From Geobacter sp. (lineage in GTDB: Bacteria; Desulfobacterota; Desulfuromonadia; Geobacterales; DSM-12255), in assembly GCA_009886125.1 (NCBI GenBank), contig VFJK01000166.1, positions 21,446 to 85,445 on the forward strand: a DNA stretch of 64,000 nt. Direction: 5' to 3'. A program made the translations under genes and the position numbers. A model generated the notes under the pieces. The model was not told the DNA's origin. It ran no database searches and saw only the letters and a list, made by a program, of their open reading frames with translations. Each line of letters begins with the position of its first letter. Position 1 is the stretch's first letter. Below, one piece after another: positions 1 to 9,459 of the stretch.

Positions 1-3000
1 CAGGTTCTGGAGATGGATATCATGAACACCGATGCCGGTAGAGTAGATGCTGAGAGTTCCTGTCGGGCCGCGGGTGTTGTAGAAACCGCGCGGTGAAGTA
101 GCTGAGCCGTGGCATTTTTCGCACATCGGCAGGGCCGACGCAGCAGTGCCCCAGGCTCGGGTATAACGGCCATGACAGTCGCTGGTAGAACAGGTACCGA
201 AGGCGGTACCCGGAGTTATGGAAGTGCCGCGAGAATAGACAGTGTTCATACCGAGACCGTCAAATTGCATGTTAATGATGCTGTTGGCGTGATTAAGCGG
301 CGAAGTCGTACCGCCGTTATCATGGCAGACATGGCAGTCAAAATTAACCTGGGCATTCTGGTGGCTCACGTGAGAACCGGACTGTTGTGGCGCAACACAT
401 AACGGATCCTGCGGACTGCACCCATGACATGAACCGCAATCAGCCGGTCCGCCCCATAAGGCAGTAGCATATTGTGTCGGCCCACCGGTGCCGTTGCCGG
501 TCGCACCTTGTACATTACTATGGCAATAAAGATTGGTACAAGAACTGTAACTTCCGGTTGGCGTTGGCGCCGGCTGGCCGGTAGTGGCAAGAAGGCCGGA
601 GTTGATACCATTGTAAGTCGCGCCGGGATAGGGTGCCATCCCCCATTCGACCTTGCCGTTGATGTGGGCGCTGCCGGTATAGTTGGCATAGGTGGAGTGG
701 CAGTTGCCGCAGGCGATGCCGAGACCGGCTCCGGTAGTTGCGGCATGCTTGGCATGGCTACCAGAGGTTGGCGGGATCGCGCCGGTGGCATTATGGCAGG
801 TACCACAGGCGGCCTGTCCTGCTCCAACCCAGTTCGGCACGGTGTTGCTGCCTTGATTTCCACCAGCCTTCCAGGAACCACCGCCATGGCAGTACGTGCT
901 GCAGGAGTTATTATAGTCGGCGATTGTCGTAATATTGGTAAATGCGCCGGCTACCCAGCTAAACGGCTGATTGAGGTTGTTGGTGCCGTAGAATTTACCG
1001 CCCTGGACGGCAACTGCCGGGTTCCACCCGGAGAAGGTATCCTTGGAGGCATTGAAGCCGATTTCGAGGATGCCGTCGCCCTGCCATGCTGTCGTGGCAA
1101 GCCCGTGATTGGTACTGCTATGGCAGGCCCCGCAGGTAATAGCCTTTCCGTTGTGACGGGCATGAGCGCCGTAGTTGGGTGGATTCGGCCCGAGGGCATT
1201 GGTCAGGTCCTTGACCATGGTTGCCTTGTTGATCGGGGAATACCCGGTGGCCTTGAAGCCGTGACAATCGCCGCACAGACCGTAGATCGACTTGAAGGCG
1301 GAATTGTGGGTATGACAGCGGATGCAGTCACGACTGTTGTGATGATCTGAATTATAGGCTTCATCGTTGCCAGGGCCGCCAAATGGCTTGCTGGCGCTGT
1401 ACTGATGCTGACGTGTCTGGTGGTGGCAAATGTTGCAGACCTGATTGGAGCCGTTTTTATTCGAGCGAAGGTCATTACTGAGAACACCATTCGAATCAGC
1501 CGAAGTGGAGGATGTCTTGGTAAAGACAACATTTCTTTTGCCGATCGGTGTGGAGATAATCTGATAGACACCCTTTATATTGGTAGTGCTGTTGGAATGA
1601 CAGGTAGCGCAGGTGTAGGTCTGCCCCCATGAACCGTACTGGTACTTGGCCATATTGGCACTGTTATGAACGATCGGCGGCATATCATTAAGCAGTCCGG
1701 TCACCTGCGGTGTCGTAAGAGTATACGGCAAGCCGTTATTGTGATTACCATTGGTCAGCTTGACGGCAAACTTGTAGGTTTCCAATTGCTGAACGCCGGC
1801 TGCTTCAATACCGGTAATGAGGATATTAACCGTTTTACCGGTGCTGGCGCCACTGCCACCGGTACCGACAGTTACAGAACTCGGGAACGGACCACCAGCA
1901 ATGGTTTTGGTAAAGTGACTGTCATTACCGACAACAAGATCGAGTTCAACGTTAAAAACTGCATCCGGACAGGTGCCGATATCATTATTAGAAACCTGCA
2001 GCTTGAATGGAGCACTGACGCTCGACTTGATGATCTGCAACCCTGCTGTCGTGCCGCCGTCTTCATAGGCAAGAGTGACTGAAGGCGGCCGATTGCAGAT
2101 ATTCTGCACCTTGGCATTGGCAGAGGCCTGGGCACCGTCGCTGATGTTGCCGAGGGAATCCTTGGCGCAGACGCGGTATTTATAATTAGTCGGGTTGTCG
2201 CTGGTAAGGCCGTTGTCGGTAACCGTGCGACCGGCATAATTAATGGTGACAGTGCCCACGCCGGCGAGGTCGATCGAGCCGTCGGTCAGGCCGAGACAGC
2301 CGGGGTCAGGCGAGACCCCGCCGCCGAGGCTGCGGCGGATGATAACCGGTGTCGTCGGATGCATGGTGCCGCCGTTGGCAGGGGTGTCATCAACCGGATC
2401 CCAGCCAAGATTGATCTCGCCGGGGTTGACACCGGTTGCCGCCGAGGCTGTGGCCGGTCCGTTCGGCTTTTCTACATCTATGGAAAGATTTGCGCTGGTC
2501 GTATCGTTATTGATAAGCTGATTGGTTCCCACCGAATGGATGAGGTTGGTGACTTTGCCGTTTATCGGGCCGTAATAACCGGACAGGGTACCAGAGGGGT
2601 CAGAAGCAGAAGGGGTGATCACATCAGCAGTTCTGATCCGCACATAATAGGTTGTAGGAGTGGCATTTGCAACAAGTCCAGTTACCGGGATATTCCAGAC
2701 ATCACCGACGGCGGGGAGGTTCATGGAGCCGTAGACTACCGTACCGGCCTGATTGGTTATCTCCACCAGCTTTATCTTGGTGATTGTACCGCCGCTGCCG
2801 CCGGAGATAAAGGGCGGTGTCATGGTAACCGTAATACTGGAGATGGTATCGTCGTCAATAGCATTGACACTGTTATGATTGAGGGTAAAGGCATTGAGAT
2901 TGGTAGGGGCACTCGACTTCCAGAGCCGCACTGCTGAGGGTTCGACACCGTTGCCGACCGTCAGCGACGGCAGCAGGGTCAGCGTGGCGGCAGTCGCGTC

Positions 3001-5241
3001 ATTAAGGGTGCCGGCTGCCGGGGTAGTGCCGGTTACTCTGGCGGTGAAGGTTACGCTCGTACCATTGGCGATCGCCCCTGGCGCAACGTCAACGACGACG
3101 AGGTAATTCTGTTGTCCAGAGATGGTTTCAGTGCCGGTGAGCGCTATATTGACCGGTGTCGTGCCGACAGCGCCAAAATTGCCGGAACCGATCAACTCAT
3201 CGACCACCGGTGTATAGAAGACAAGATTGGCGTCTCCCTTGCGGTAGATCCTGATGGCACTGATATTCGAACTGGTCGTGTTGGCATTACCGGTTACCTG
3301 AATACTGGTGACCGTGCCGCTGCCGTCCATGGTGAAGGCATCGACTACCGCGCTTTGGCCGGCATAGATAACGCTGTTGCTGGGTGTACCACCATCCGTA
3401 AGGGTAACAGCCCGCGGTGGCAAGGCCATGGCGGACATGGCGTAGCGCCCGCTGAGCGAGCGGATGCCGGTCATGGCACTGTCGGTGATCGCAGTACCCG
3501 GGATTGCCCTTTGCGCCAACTCGTGGGCATAGGCGGCCGTGGCGGTGAGTGTTCCGGTGAACCTGGAGGGAGCAACATCGCTGTACGGGGTTGTCCAGTT
3601 GGTATCGGGCGACCAGGTCGGGATGCCGTTGGTAGTGATATTGACATCATTGATAACATAGATGCCCAGACTGTTAGCCGCTATCGGCAGAACCGGGGAA
3701 AGCAACATGTTTGTCGTGCTGGTCGTATTATAGAGGCGGCTGTAACTGACAACCGGTGCGAGCTGATCGACATTAGCGAACACCGCATAATAGACATCAA
3801 GCTTGGTAGAGGCAATGCCGGCCGCCCAGCTGAGAGCAAACGGCTTGCTCGTGCCGTCCATAATGACGTCGTTGTCTTTCATATAATAGAGCCAGGTATG
3901 CGCTACCGCCGATGTTTGCCGGTTGCTGGACGCCAGGGTCAGCGGCGTACCGCCGTAGGTTATGGTAGACGGTATTGCCGGCGCGACATTGGTTGCCGGT
4001 GTATTGTAATGGGTAATGGCGACCACCAGCATGCGGCCGGTCCCTGCCGGCGCCGTTACCGCAAAGTTTGCGGTGAGGTCGGCTGCTGCACCGGTCGCCC
4101 TGGTAGTCGTGTCGTTGATGATCCTGGTCCAGCTCTGCGCCGCCTCGACCAGGCCGCCGGCACGGGTTCTGATATTGGTGAACGTCTGTACCGCGGTACC
4201 GGTTACCCCGTCCGGGTCCTGGTAGGTAACCTGGATATCGTAGAGGGTATCCTGTGCCAAGCCGGTGATAACGGTTGAGTACGGGCTGCCTGCATGGGTC
4301 ATGTTCTGCCAGAGCGTGTAGCCTCCGGCACCGGAGAGCTTGTACTCAACCCGGAAGGTATTGTCGGCATCGGCATCGTCATAGTAGGGGCCTTCAACGA
4401 GAATACGGTCCTTGCCGGAGGCAATGGCCGACGCCGTTCCTGTGGCAGTTGTGTTGATAACACTGAACGGAGCTATGGTTGCTGTGGCAAAAGCATAGCG
4501 GACCGAGGTCCAGACAGGGATCGGATCTACGGTGCCGGTCGACGCAAGCGGCTTGGACCCCATCGTATTCTTGTAGAGCGCCCCGTTGGCGGTGTCAAAG
4601 TGTTCGGTATAGCCGGAAGGAGTGCTGACATCACCAGCCGTAGTAGCATTGGTATTGACGCCATAGATGGCATAGCCGCCACTGATGCCGTTGATGGGTG
4701 AAGATGGAGGATTGGTCGCAGCTGCGGCGTTGATTACCCACGATGCGGTGATCGGCGTCGTCTGGTTGACGCCGCTGTAGAATGCTGCGGCCAGGCTGCT
4801 GCCGCTCTGCGGGGCCGTGCCGGTCCAGCTGACGGTGATGGATGGGGGCGCTCCGGTGGCGGCGGCAATACCGGCGTCATTGAGACGACCGAGCCAGATG
4901 TGTTGGCGCTGGCTGACCGACGACTTGACGATCTGGGTCAGGGTCTGCCCGCCGTAGGTGACCGTCGGCGTTGCGCCGGTACTGTTACCGCTGTAATCCA
5001 TGGCGATCTGGACGACCAGCAGTCGCTCCGTACCCGTCCCCTTGGCCAGGGTCATGGCCGGGAAGGTATTGGTCGTAGTGGTACCGATAATTGCCCACTG
5101 CGTCTCGTTGACGACCGCAGCCTCGGAATGACGAGGAGCGAGTAAATACGCAAAGGAGGCAAGGAATACCAACAATAACAGCATCCCCCTTTTTGCCTGT
5201 GGATTTATCTCTCGGATTTTATTCACGAGTAATTTTCCCAT
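1..5241 (-). CDS. Giant secreted multihaem c-type cytochrome with Ig/Fn3-like N-terminal region (3' end outside window)
   Basis: One uninterrupted minus-strand frame runs from an ATG at 5241, preceded by GGGAGGAATT, to the window edge: 1747 codons with no stop. Residues about 18-42 form a hydrophobic export signal ending near HSEA. The next 1150 or so residues are Thr/Gly/Asn-rich beta-sandwich sequence (TVTYGGQTLT recurs as TITYGGTPLT), resembling Fn3/Ig-like repeats. From about residue 1200 haem motifs begin: CATCH, CNICH, CIRCH, CGDCH, CGACH, CGTCH, CGNCH, CGSCH, CHVCH and CEKCH, plus CTNLYCH and CSTSDCH (CxxxxCH, the Geobacter-type motif) and one CSTYCH. A haem protein of this kind would be exported and matured in the periplasm or outside the cell, with a likely role in extracellular electron transfer. 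Substrate and location are inferred, not shown. The full haem count is unknown because the 3' end is missing. Confidence 0.9.
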   Translation of the reverse strand, partial: MGKLLVNKIREINPQAKRGMLLLLVFLASFAYLLAPRHSEAAVVNETQWAIIGTTTTNTFPAMTLAKGTGTERLLVVQIAMDYSGNSTGATPTVTYGGQTLTQIVKSSVSQRQHIWLGRLNDAGIAAATGAPPSITVSWTGTAPQSGSSLAAAFYSGVNQTTPITASWVINAAAATNPPSSPINGISGGYAIYGVNTNATTAGDVSTPSGYTEHFDTANGALYKNTMGSKPLASTGTVDPIPVWTSVRYAFATATIAPFSVINTTATGTASAIASGKDRILVEGPYYDDADADNTFRVEYKLSGAGGYTLWQNMTHAGSPYSTVITGLAQDTLYDIQVTYQDPDGVTGTAVQTFTNIRTRAGGLVEAAQSWTRIINDTTTRATGAAADLTANFAVTAPAGTGRMLVVAITHYNTPATNVAPAIPSTITYGGTPLTLASSNRQTSAVAHTWLYYMKDNDVIMDGTSKPFALSWAAGIASTKLDVYYAVFANVDQLAPVVSYSRLYNTTSTTNMLLSPVLPIAANSLGIYVINDVNITTNGIPTWSPDTNWTTPYSDVAPSRFTGTLTATAAYAHELAQRAIPGTAITDSAMTGIRSLSGRYAMSAMALPPRAVTLTDGGTPSNSVIYAGQSAVVDAFTMDGSGTVTSIQVTGNANTTSSNISAIRIYRKGDANLVFYTPVVDELIGSGNFGAVGTTPVNIALTGTETISGQQNYLVVVDVAPGAIANGTSVTFTARVTGTTPAAGTLNDATAATLTLLPSLTVGNGVEPSAVRLWKSSAPTNLNAFTLNHNSVNAIDDDTISSITVTMTPPFISGGSGGTITKIKLVEITNQAGTVVYGSMNLPAVGDVWNIPVTGLVANATPTTYYVRIRTADVITPSASDPSGTLSGYYGPINGKVTNLIHSVGTNQLINNDTTSANLSIDVEKPNGPATASAATGVNPGEINLGWDPVDDTPANGGTMHPTTPVIIRRSLGGGVSPDPGCLGLTDGSIDLAGVGTVTINYAGRTVTDNGLTSDNPTNYKYRVCAKDSLGNISDGAQASANAKVQNICNRPPSVTLAYEDGGTTAGLQIIKSSVSAPFKLQVSNNDIGTCPDAVFNVELDLVVGNDSHFTKTIAGGPFPSSVTVGTGGSGASTGKTVNILITGIEAAGVQQLETYKFAVKLTNGNHNNGLPYTLTTPQVTGLLNDMPPIVHNSANMAKYQYGSWGQTYTCATCHSNSTTNIKGVYQIISTPIGKRNVVFTKTSSTSADSNGVLSNDLRSNKNGSNQVCNICHHQTRQHQYSASKPFGGPGNDEAYNSDHHNSRDCIRCHTHNSAFKSIYGLCGDCHGFKATGYSPINKATMVKDLTNALGPNPPNYGAHARHNGKAITCGACHSSTNHGLATTAWQGDGILEIGFNASKDTFSGWNPAVAVQGGKFYGTNNLNQPFSWVAGAFTNITTIADYNNSCSTYCHGGGSWKAGGNQGSNTVPNWVGAGQAACGTCHNATGAIPPTSGSHAKHAATTGAGLGIACGNCHSTYANYTGSAHINGKVEWGMAPYPGATYNGINSGLLATTGQPAPTPTGSYSSCTNLYCHSNVQGATGNGTGGPTQYATALWGGPADCGSCHGCSPQDPLCVAPQQSGSHVSHQNAQVNFDCHVCHDNGGTTSPLNHANSIINMQFDGLGMNTVYSRGTSITPGTAFGTCSTSDCHGRYTRAWGTAASALPMCEKCHGSATSPRGFYNTRGPTGTLSIYSTGIGVHDIHLQNL

Positions 5242-5329
5242 CTTCAATTCCTCCCTCTCGGTGACGAGTACACAATTTATTTCTGATTCTTATCGTTAAT
5301 TGACTGATTTCCGTAAAATATTAATAATA

Positions 5330-5349
5330 ACAGGAAGATAGCTTCCTGT
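5330..5349. repeat. Perfect inverted repeat in the cytochrome leader
   Basis: ACAGGAAG-ATAG-CTTCCTGT is a perfect 8-bp inverted repeat about 90 bases upstream of the cytochrome start. On the minus strand it is followed by TTATTATTAAT, so it could act as a weak hairpin in the leader or as a dimeric-regulator operator. Which of the two cannot be decided from sequence. Confidence 0.45.
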
Positions 5350-5823
5350 ATTCTCTCTAGCAACTGCGTAACATTCGATGCTGAACTTCCTGTAAACCCC
5401 TATATTCCCTACCTTTTAGATCTTAATTCGGGCGCTAAGGCGGTCCTGTATACAAGTACGCCATAAAACGGTTAAATAGCCCCTCGGTTTAGAAGTATGC
5501 AATTCCATCGCCATTGCATCAATTCTTACCGGCAGAAAATGATTAGTCGTAATTAATGTCTTGCAACAAGGCTAAAGTTTATCAAAAAAAAATGGCAGCA
5601 GCCGAATGCTTCCGCCCTCTCCAATCGCCTCAGGCAGAAAGCAGCGATTTCAGGAGTTGGTTTGCCGGCAGTTTCGCCGAATTCAGCTGTAGTAGCCGTT
5701 ATTTCACTGCCGACGTTCCGATAAAGACGCCTGAATTCAATTTCGGAATAATACAACATATTTACTTCACGTGCAATACTCCCTTCATCTCTTTTCCTGT
5801 CAGATTACAACATGCAAAATATT
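5350..5823. other. Intergenic stretch without a recognisable gene
   Basis: Between the cytochrome leader and the amtB terminator I see no open frame with credible codon use and no ribosome binding site. It must hold the cytochrome promoter, but no clear -35/-10 or -24/-12 pair stands out. I looked for a GEMM-type cyclic dinucleotide riboswitch, which sits upstream of some Geobacter cytochrome genes, and did not find its conserved core. Confidence 0.5.
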
Positions 5824-5858
5824 AAGGCCGGAGCTTCACATTGAGAAGCTCCGGCCTT
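5824..5858 (-). terminator. Intrinsic terminator after amtB
   Basis: AAGGCCGGAGCTTC and GAAGCTCCGGCCTT form a 14-bp perfect stem with a 7-base loop, about 30 bases beyond the amtB stop. On the minus strand it is followed by AATATTTTG. The stem is long and GC-rich though the U tract is short. Confidence 0.8.
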
Positions 5859-5889
5859 ATCGGGTCACGCACCTGTTTTGTCGGGAAAA

Positions 5890-7356
5890 TCAGTTATAAC
5901 CACTCTCTGAATGCTGAGTCTGGTCAAGACCAATGATCTCATCCTCTTTTTCAACCCTGAGGCCGATCGTCTTCTGCAGAACAAATACAATAACCAGGGT
6001 AACGATAAATGCATAGGCCCCGGCAGCACCGACAGCGATCACCTGGGTCATGAACTGCTTGACATCACCGGCAAGCAGGCCCTTGGCCCCCACAGAAGCA
6101 AAAACACCTGTGAGGAGAGCCCCGGCGGTTCCGCCGATACCATGAACCCCGAAAGCATCGAGAGAGTCATCATACTTGAGTTTCGCCTTCAGCATAACGC
6201 CGCCGTAGCAAACCAGACCGGCAGCAACACCAAGGATCAGTGCTGCTCCCGGCTGAACAAAACCAGCTGCCGGAGTTATCACGACAAGCCCGGCCACAAC
6301 ACCGGAACCAAATCCGAGAGCAGACGGCTTACCGGAGTGGAGCCATTCAGCAACCATCCAGGTGAGGCCGGCCACTGCAGGAGCTATCGTAGTAGTGGTC
6401 ATGGCAAGACCGGCAAGTCCGCCAGCAGCATCGGAGCAGTTAACTCCAACGATGGCGGACCCGGCATTAAAACCGTACCAGCCGAACCAGAGCATGCCAA
6501 CGCCCAGCATGGTCAGCGGCAGACTGTGAGGCGCCATCCTTTCAGTCGGAAATCCGTGACGCTTGCCGAGAAATATAAGTGCGGCCAACGCCGAGATACC
6601 TGATGAAAGATGAACTACGGTACCACCGGCAAAGTCAAGCGCACCCTTCTTGAAGAGCCAGCCGTCAGTCATCCAGACCCAGTGAGCAAGCGGATCATAT
6701 ACCAGTGTCGTCCAGAGGAGCACAAACAGACAGTAGGCGGAGAACTTGATCCTTTCAGCAAGCGCTCCTGAAATAAGAGCCACAGTGATGATGGCGAACA
6801 TGCACTGATACATGGCAAAAACATATTCAGGAATGGAACCCGGCTCAGTGGTGACATTCTGGAAAAGGGCATAGACAGGAGTGCCGTCCTTGCCAAAGGT
6901 AATCAGACCGTTCAAGAGCATCTTGCTGGTATTTCCGATCAGACCCATGAAAGCATCAGGCCCGAAAGAGAGGGAATAGCCGATAATCACCCACTGGACC
7001 CCTACTATCCCCATGGCGACAAAGGAGTGCATCATGGTCGACAGCACGTTCTTCTGCCGGACCATGCCGCCATAGAAGAAGGCAAGACCCGGGATCATAA
7101 AGAGCACCAGGGCAGTCGACATAAGCATCCAGGCAGTATCTCCGGTATTAAGGACCGGATCGACATTTTTAGGTTTCGCCGGATCAGCAGGTGCTGCTGC
7201 AGCAGCTGGCGCCGCTTCGGCAGGAGATGCCGCCGGTGCCGACACTGCCGCCGGTGCTGCTGCCGGGACTTTTGCCTCTTCTGCAGTTGCCAGCAGCGGA
7301 AGCAGGACCAGCGTTGACAGCAACATTACTTTTATAAACAATCCTCGGAATTTCAT
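5890..7356 (-). CDS. amtB: Ammonium transporter
   Basis: This is an Amt/MEP/Rh-family channel carrying ammonium across the inner membrane. Length is 488 aa. There is an N-terminal signal sequence (residues 1-25), then an Ala/Pro-rich linker to about residue 62, and then about eleven membrane segments. Visible family motifs are FYGGMVRQKN, the first pore histidine in FAGGTVVHLSSG, and the second in FGVHGIGGTAGALL. The start has GGAGG seven bases upstream. It follows glnK by 54 bases, the standard arrangement in which uridylylated and free GlnK controls channel opening. The cleavable-signal-plus-linker N-terminus is longer than in E. coli AmtB. The operon is read from the sigma-54 promoter near 8732 and should be expressed in nitrogen limitation. 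Confidence 0.95.
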   Translation of the reverse strand: MKFRGLFIKVMLLSTLVLLPLLATAEEAKVPAAAPAAVSAPAASPAEAAPAAAAAPADPAKPKNVDPVLNTGDTAWMLMSTALVLFMIPGLAFFYGGMVRQKNVLSTMMHSFVAMGIVGVQWVIIGYSLSFGPDAFMGLIGNTSKMLLNGLITFGKDGTPVYALFQNVTTEPGSIPEYVFAMYQCMFAIITVALISGALAERIKFSAYCLFVLLWTTLVYDPLAHWVWMTDGWLFKKGALDFAGGTVVHLSSGISALAALIFLGKRHGFPTERMAPHSLPLTMLGVGMLWFGWYGFNAGSAIVGVNCSDAAGGLAGLAMTTTTIAPAVAGLTWMVAEWLHSGKPSALGFGSGVVAGLVVITPAAGFVQPGAALILGVAAGLVCYGGVMLKAKLKYDDSLDAFGVHGIGGTAGALLTGVFASVGAKGLLAGDVKQFMTQVIAVGAAGAYAFIVTLVIVFVLQKTIGLRVEKEDEIIGLDQTQHSESGYN

Positions 7357-7410
7357 AGTATCCTCCGTAAAACTCTATTATTGGTTGCCACACTCCTGTT
7401 ACGGGCCGGA

Positions 7411-7779
<369 letters not shown>

Positions 7780-7785
7780 TTACAG

Positions 7786-8529
7786 TTACGGAAAGTTAAT
7801 ATCAACCTGGGTGGTGAAGGTGTTCTTGCCGCCGGTTTTGATATTGTTATAGATGTCATATCCGAAGATTACCGACACGTTCTTGGCAAAAGCCCAGGAA
7901 ACACCGAAACTAAGTGCGCCGTTCATATTTTTGCCGCCCTGATAATCGACTGCCAGCCAGAGTTTGTCAGAAATCTCAGTCATGGTTCTGTCCCACGAAA
8001 GGAGTACTCCGTCATTTGCTTTATTCCCGTTCTCATCCAGCAGTACTTTTTCACTCCCGACATAGTAGCCGGCAGAAAGACGGCCGATCACCGGCAGGGT
8101 TCTGGCCAAGAGTCCATAGGTCATATTCTGTGATGTCACGCCGACATTGGTGCCAAAGTTGTAGCCACCGAAGGCAATTGCAGGAGAGTAAGTAAAGAGT
8201 GAATCTTCAGGCGTTCCAAGCTTTCCGTGAAAATAGAGCGGACTTTTGTCTGCGAGGGAATTTGTACCGCTATCGATATAGTCAAAGCCGACCTCACCCT
8301 GAACCTTTTCAAAAGGAAGAACACCAACCGTCGGACCGACAACTATCAGATTCGGGTTTGACTCTTTTGTGCTTGTCCGGGTATAGGTGTCAAAATTAAG
8401 GTGAAGGGTTTTGTACGGCTGGATATCGGTCGAGGGGATCCATACCTGGGTCGATGGGGTTGCCATTGCAGCGGTTGCTGCCAGAAGCGTAAGAGCGATA
8501 GTGATAAATGCGAGGACGATTTTTTTCAT
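7786..8529 (-). CDS. Predicted outer-membrane protein of the glnK-amtB operon
   Basis: A 247-aa protein with a signal peptide (residues 1-23, cut after AMA) followed by alternating hydrophobic and polar strands and a C-terminal TTQVDINFP end, consistent with a small beta-barrel. I do not recognise a named family; its position as first gene of a nitrogen-regulated operon suggests a porin-like role for ammonium or another small nitrogen source. Ribosome site AAAGGAGAATAAAAATG. It is the gene directly downstream of the ANTAR-type leader, so any antitermination control acts on it, glnK and amtB together. Confidence 0.8.
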   Translation of the reverse strand: MKKIVLAFITIALTLLAATAAMATPSTQVWIPSTDIQPYKTLHLNFDTYTRTSTKESNPNLIVVGPTVGVLPFEKVQGEVGFDYIDSGTNSLADKSPLYFHGKLGTPEDSLFTYSPAIAFGGYNFGTNVGVTSQNMTYGLLARTLPVIGRLSAGYYVGSEKVLLDENGNKANDGVLLSWDRTMTEISDKLWLAVDYQGGKNMNGALSFGVSWAFAKNVSVIFGYDIYNNIKTGGKNTFTTQVDINFP

Positions 8530-8620
8530 TTTTATTCTCCTTTGAATGTTGAACTTCGTTGCTCTGGTGGAATTTATTCAGCTGTTAAAAAACTACATAT
8601 CCCCCTTTCAAATATTCGCG

Positions 8621-8657
8621 AAAAAAAAGCGCCATCCACCTACGGGTGGAATGGCGC
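8621..8657 (-). terminator. Leader terminator upstream of the nitrogen operon
   Basis: On the minus strand GCGCCAT(T)CCACC pairs with GGTGGATGGCGC around a CGTA loop: a 12-bp stem with one bulged T, followed at once by eight Ts (8628-8621). It lies between the sigma-54 promoter and the first structural gene, so it must be bypassed for operon expression. Its 5' arm shares bases 8653-8657 with the second ANTAR hairpin. Confidence 0.85.
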
Positions 8658-8691
8658 CATTGCCTTTAAAACGTCACGCACACCGTTGTGC
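8653..8691 (-). promoter_or_regulatory. Two-hairpin ANTAR target RNA motif
   Basis: Transcribed on the minus strand. Hairpin 1 (8691-8678) is GCAC-AACGGT-GTGC. Hairpin 2 (8664-8653) is GGC-AATGGC-GCC. Both loops are hexanucleotides with A at position 1 and G at position 4, the known ANTAR recognition pattern, and they are separated by 13 bases. Hairpin 2 takes up the first bases of the terminator's 5' arm, so protein-stabilised hairpin 2 and the terminator exclude each other. This is the described ANTAR antitermination geometry. Hairpin 2's stem is short (3 bp, a mismatch, then A-T pairs). Confidence 0.75.
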
Positions 8692-8715
8692 AGTTCAGAT
8701 TGTTTGATTATCCTT

Positions 8716-8732
8716 TAGCATAAGCTGTGCCA
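8716..8732 (-). promoter_or_regulatory. Sigma-54 promoter of the nitrogen operon
   Basis: Minus strand TGGCAC-AGCTT-ATGCTA gives GG and GC separated by exactly 10 bases, the -24/-12 spacing of RpoN promoters. Expected transcript start is near 8706, about 180 bases before the first gene, leaving room for the ANTAR hairpins and terminator. Confidence 0.75.
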
Positions 8733-8862
8733 TTTGAAATTATGCATTATTTACAGATAGTTACATTTTTAAACACGGCGAATATTCATTAATAGGCAGG
8801 ACGGAGCATTCTTTTTCATTGCTGACTGCCTGAATATCAGGCACGGGCTGCTGAATCATTTC

Positions 8863-9459
8863 TCACTTCCGGGAATCGACTCTTCCCGGACCTGCATCTT
8901 CAGTCAGAAGAATCGCTTCTGCGACTTTTTTAAGGGAAGTCCTCTTGTCCATAGCCAGCTTCTGCATCCTGCGAAAAGCTTCTGGTTCGCTCAGCCCCTT
9001 TTCTCTCATAAGAAGCCCTTTGGCCTTCTCGACGATTTTCCGGTTTTCAAGAGCACCTTCAAGTTCTGCGACCTTTTCCTTGAGCTCTTCAAGCTCATGA
9101 TTATGGACTGAGGCCAACTCGATTGCCGGCCATAGCTCCTCCTGGCGCAAAGGCTTCGAGAGAAAGCCACCTACTCCGGCAGCAATCGCTTTTTCCAGAA
9201 AGTCCGGCTTAAACACATTTCCAAGGAGTATGACCGGAATAGAAATCTTCTTCCTGATAGAAGCTATCGCTGAAAGCAGATCTTTTCCGCTGCATTCAGT
9301 ATCTATAATCGCCAGGTCAGGAAGATGGTCGTTTGCCAGCAGAACAGCCCTGTCTGAATCAAGTGATGCTAAAAATTCAGCAAACCCCAACTCACATAGC
9401 ATAATTTTAAGGCGGTCGGTTTCAGCCGCCGATGCGGCACATATCAGTGCACTCCTCAT
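8863..9459 (-). CDS. Response regulator with ANTAR RNA-binding domain
   Basis: A 198-aa protein: receiver-like domain (1-115), a short coiled coil (about 117-140) and a C-terminal ANTAR domain (136-185) with KGLLMREKGLSEPEAF and the conserved alanine/aromatic helix pattern. ANTAR proteins bind paired hexaloop hairpins in RNA and prevent termination. The receiver keeps the phospho-acceptor position (Asp53 in LAIIDTE) and the KP motif (Lys102), but the acidic pair normally after strand 1 is absent (ALICAASAAE), so phosphorylation control is doubtful. It is analogous to GnfR of the Geobacter GnfL/GnfR antitermination system; no histidine kinase gene is adjacent here. Start has AAGGGGG ten bases upstream. 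It sits just upstream of, and in the same direction as, the leader it is predicted to bind. Confidence 0.9.
   Translation of the reverse strand: MRSALICAASAAETDRLKIMLCELGFAEFLASLDSDRAVLLANDHLPDLAIIDTECSGKDLLSAIASIRKKISIPVILLGNVFKPDFLEKAIAAGVGGFLSKPLRQEELWPAIELASVHNHELEELKEKVAELEGALENRKIVEKAKGLLMREKGLSEPEAFRRMQKLAMDKRTSLKKVAEAILLTEDAGPGRVDSRK

Noticed and set aside
366..4701. Many open frames on both strands inside the first 5 kb, including 292- and 388-residue plus-strand frames
   Set aside because: They are shadows of the single minus-strand cytochrome frame, which carries haem motifs, a signal peptide and a ribosome site; the shadows have no such signals.
5242..5823. GEMM (cyclic dinucleotide) riboswitch upstream of the multihaem cytochrome
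   Set aside because: Both strands were read for the conserved core and tetraloop/receptor elements; none was found.
5553..5825. 68- and 89-residue frames on opposite strands in the intergenic region
   Set aside because: No ribosome site, no recognisable motif, and each occupies the antisense of the other.
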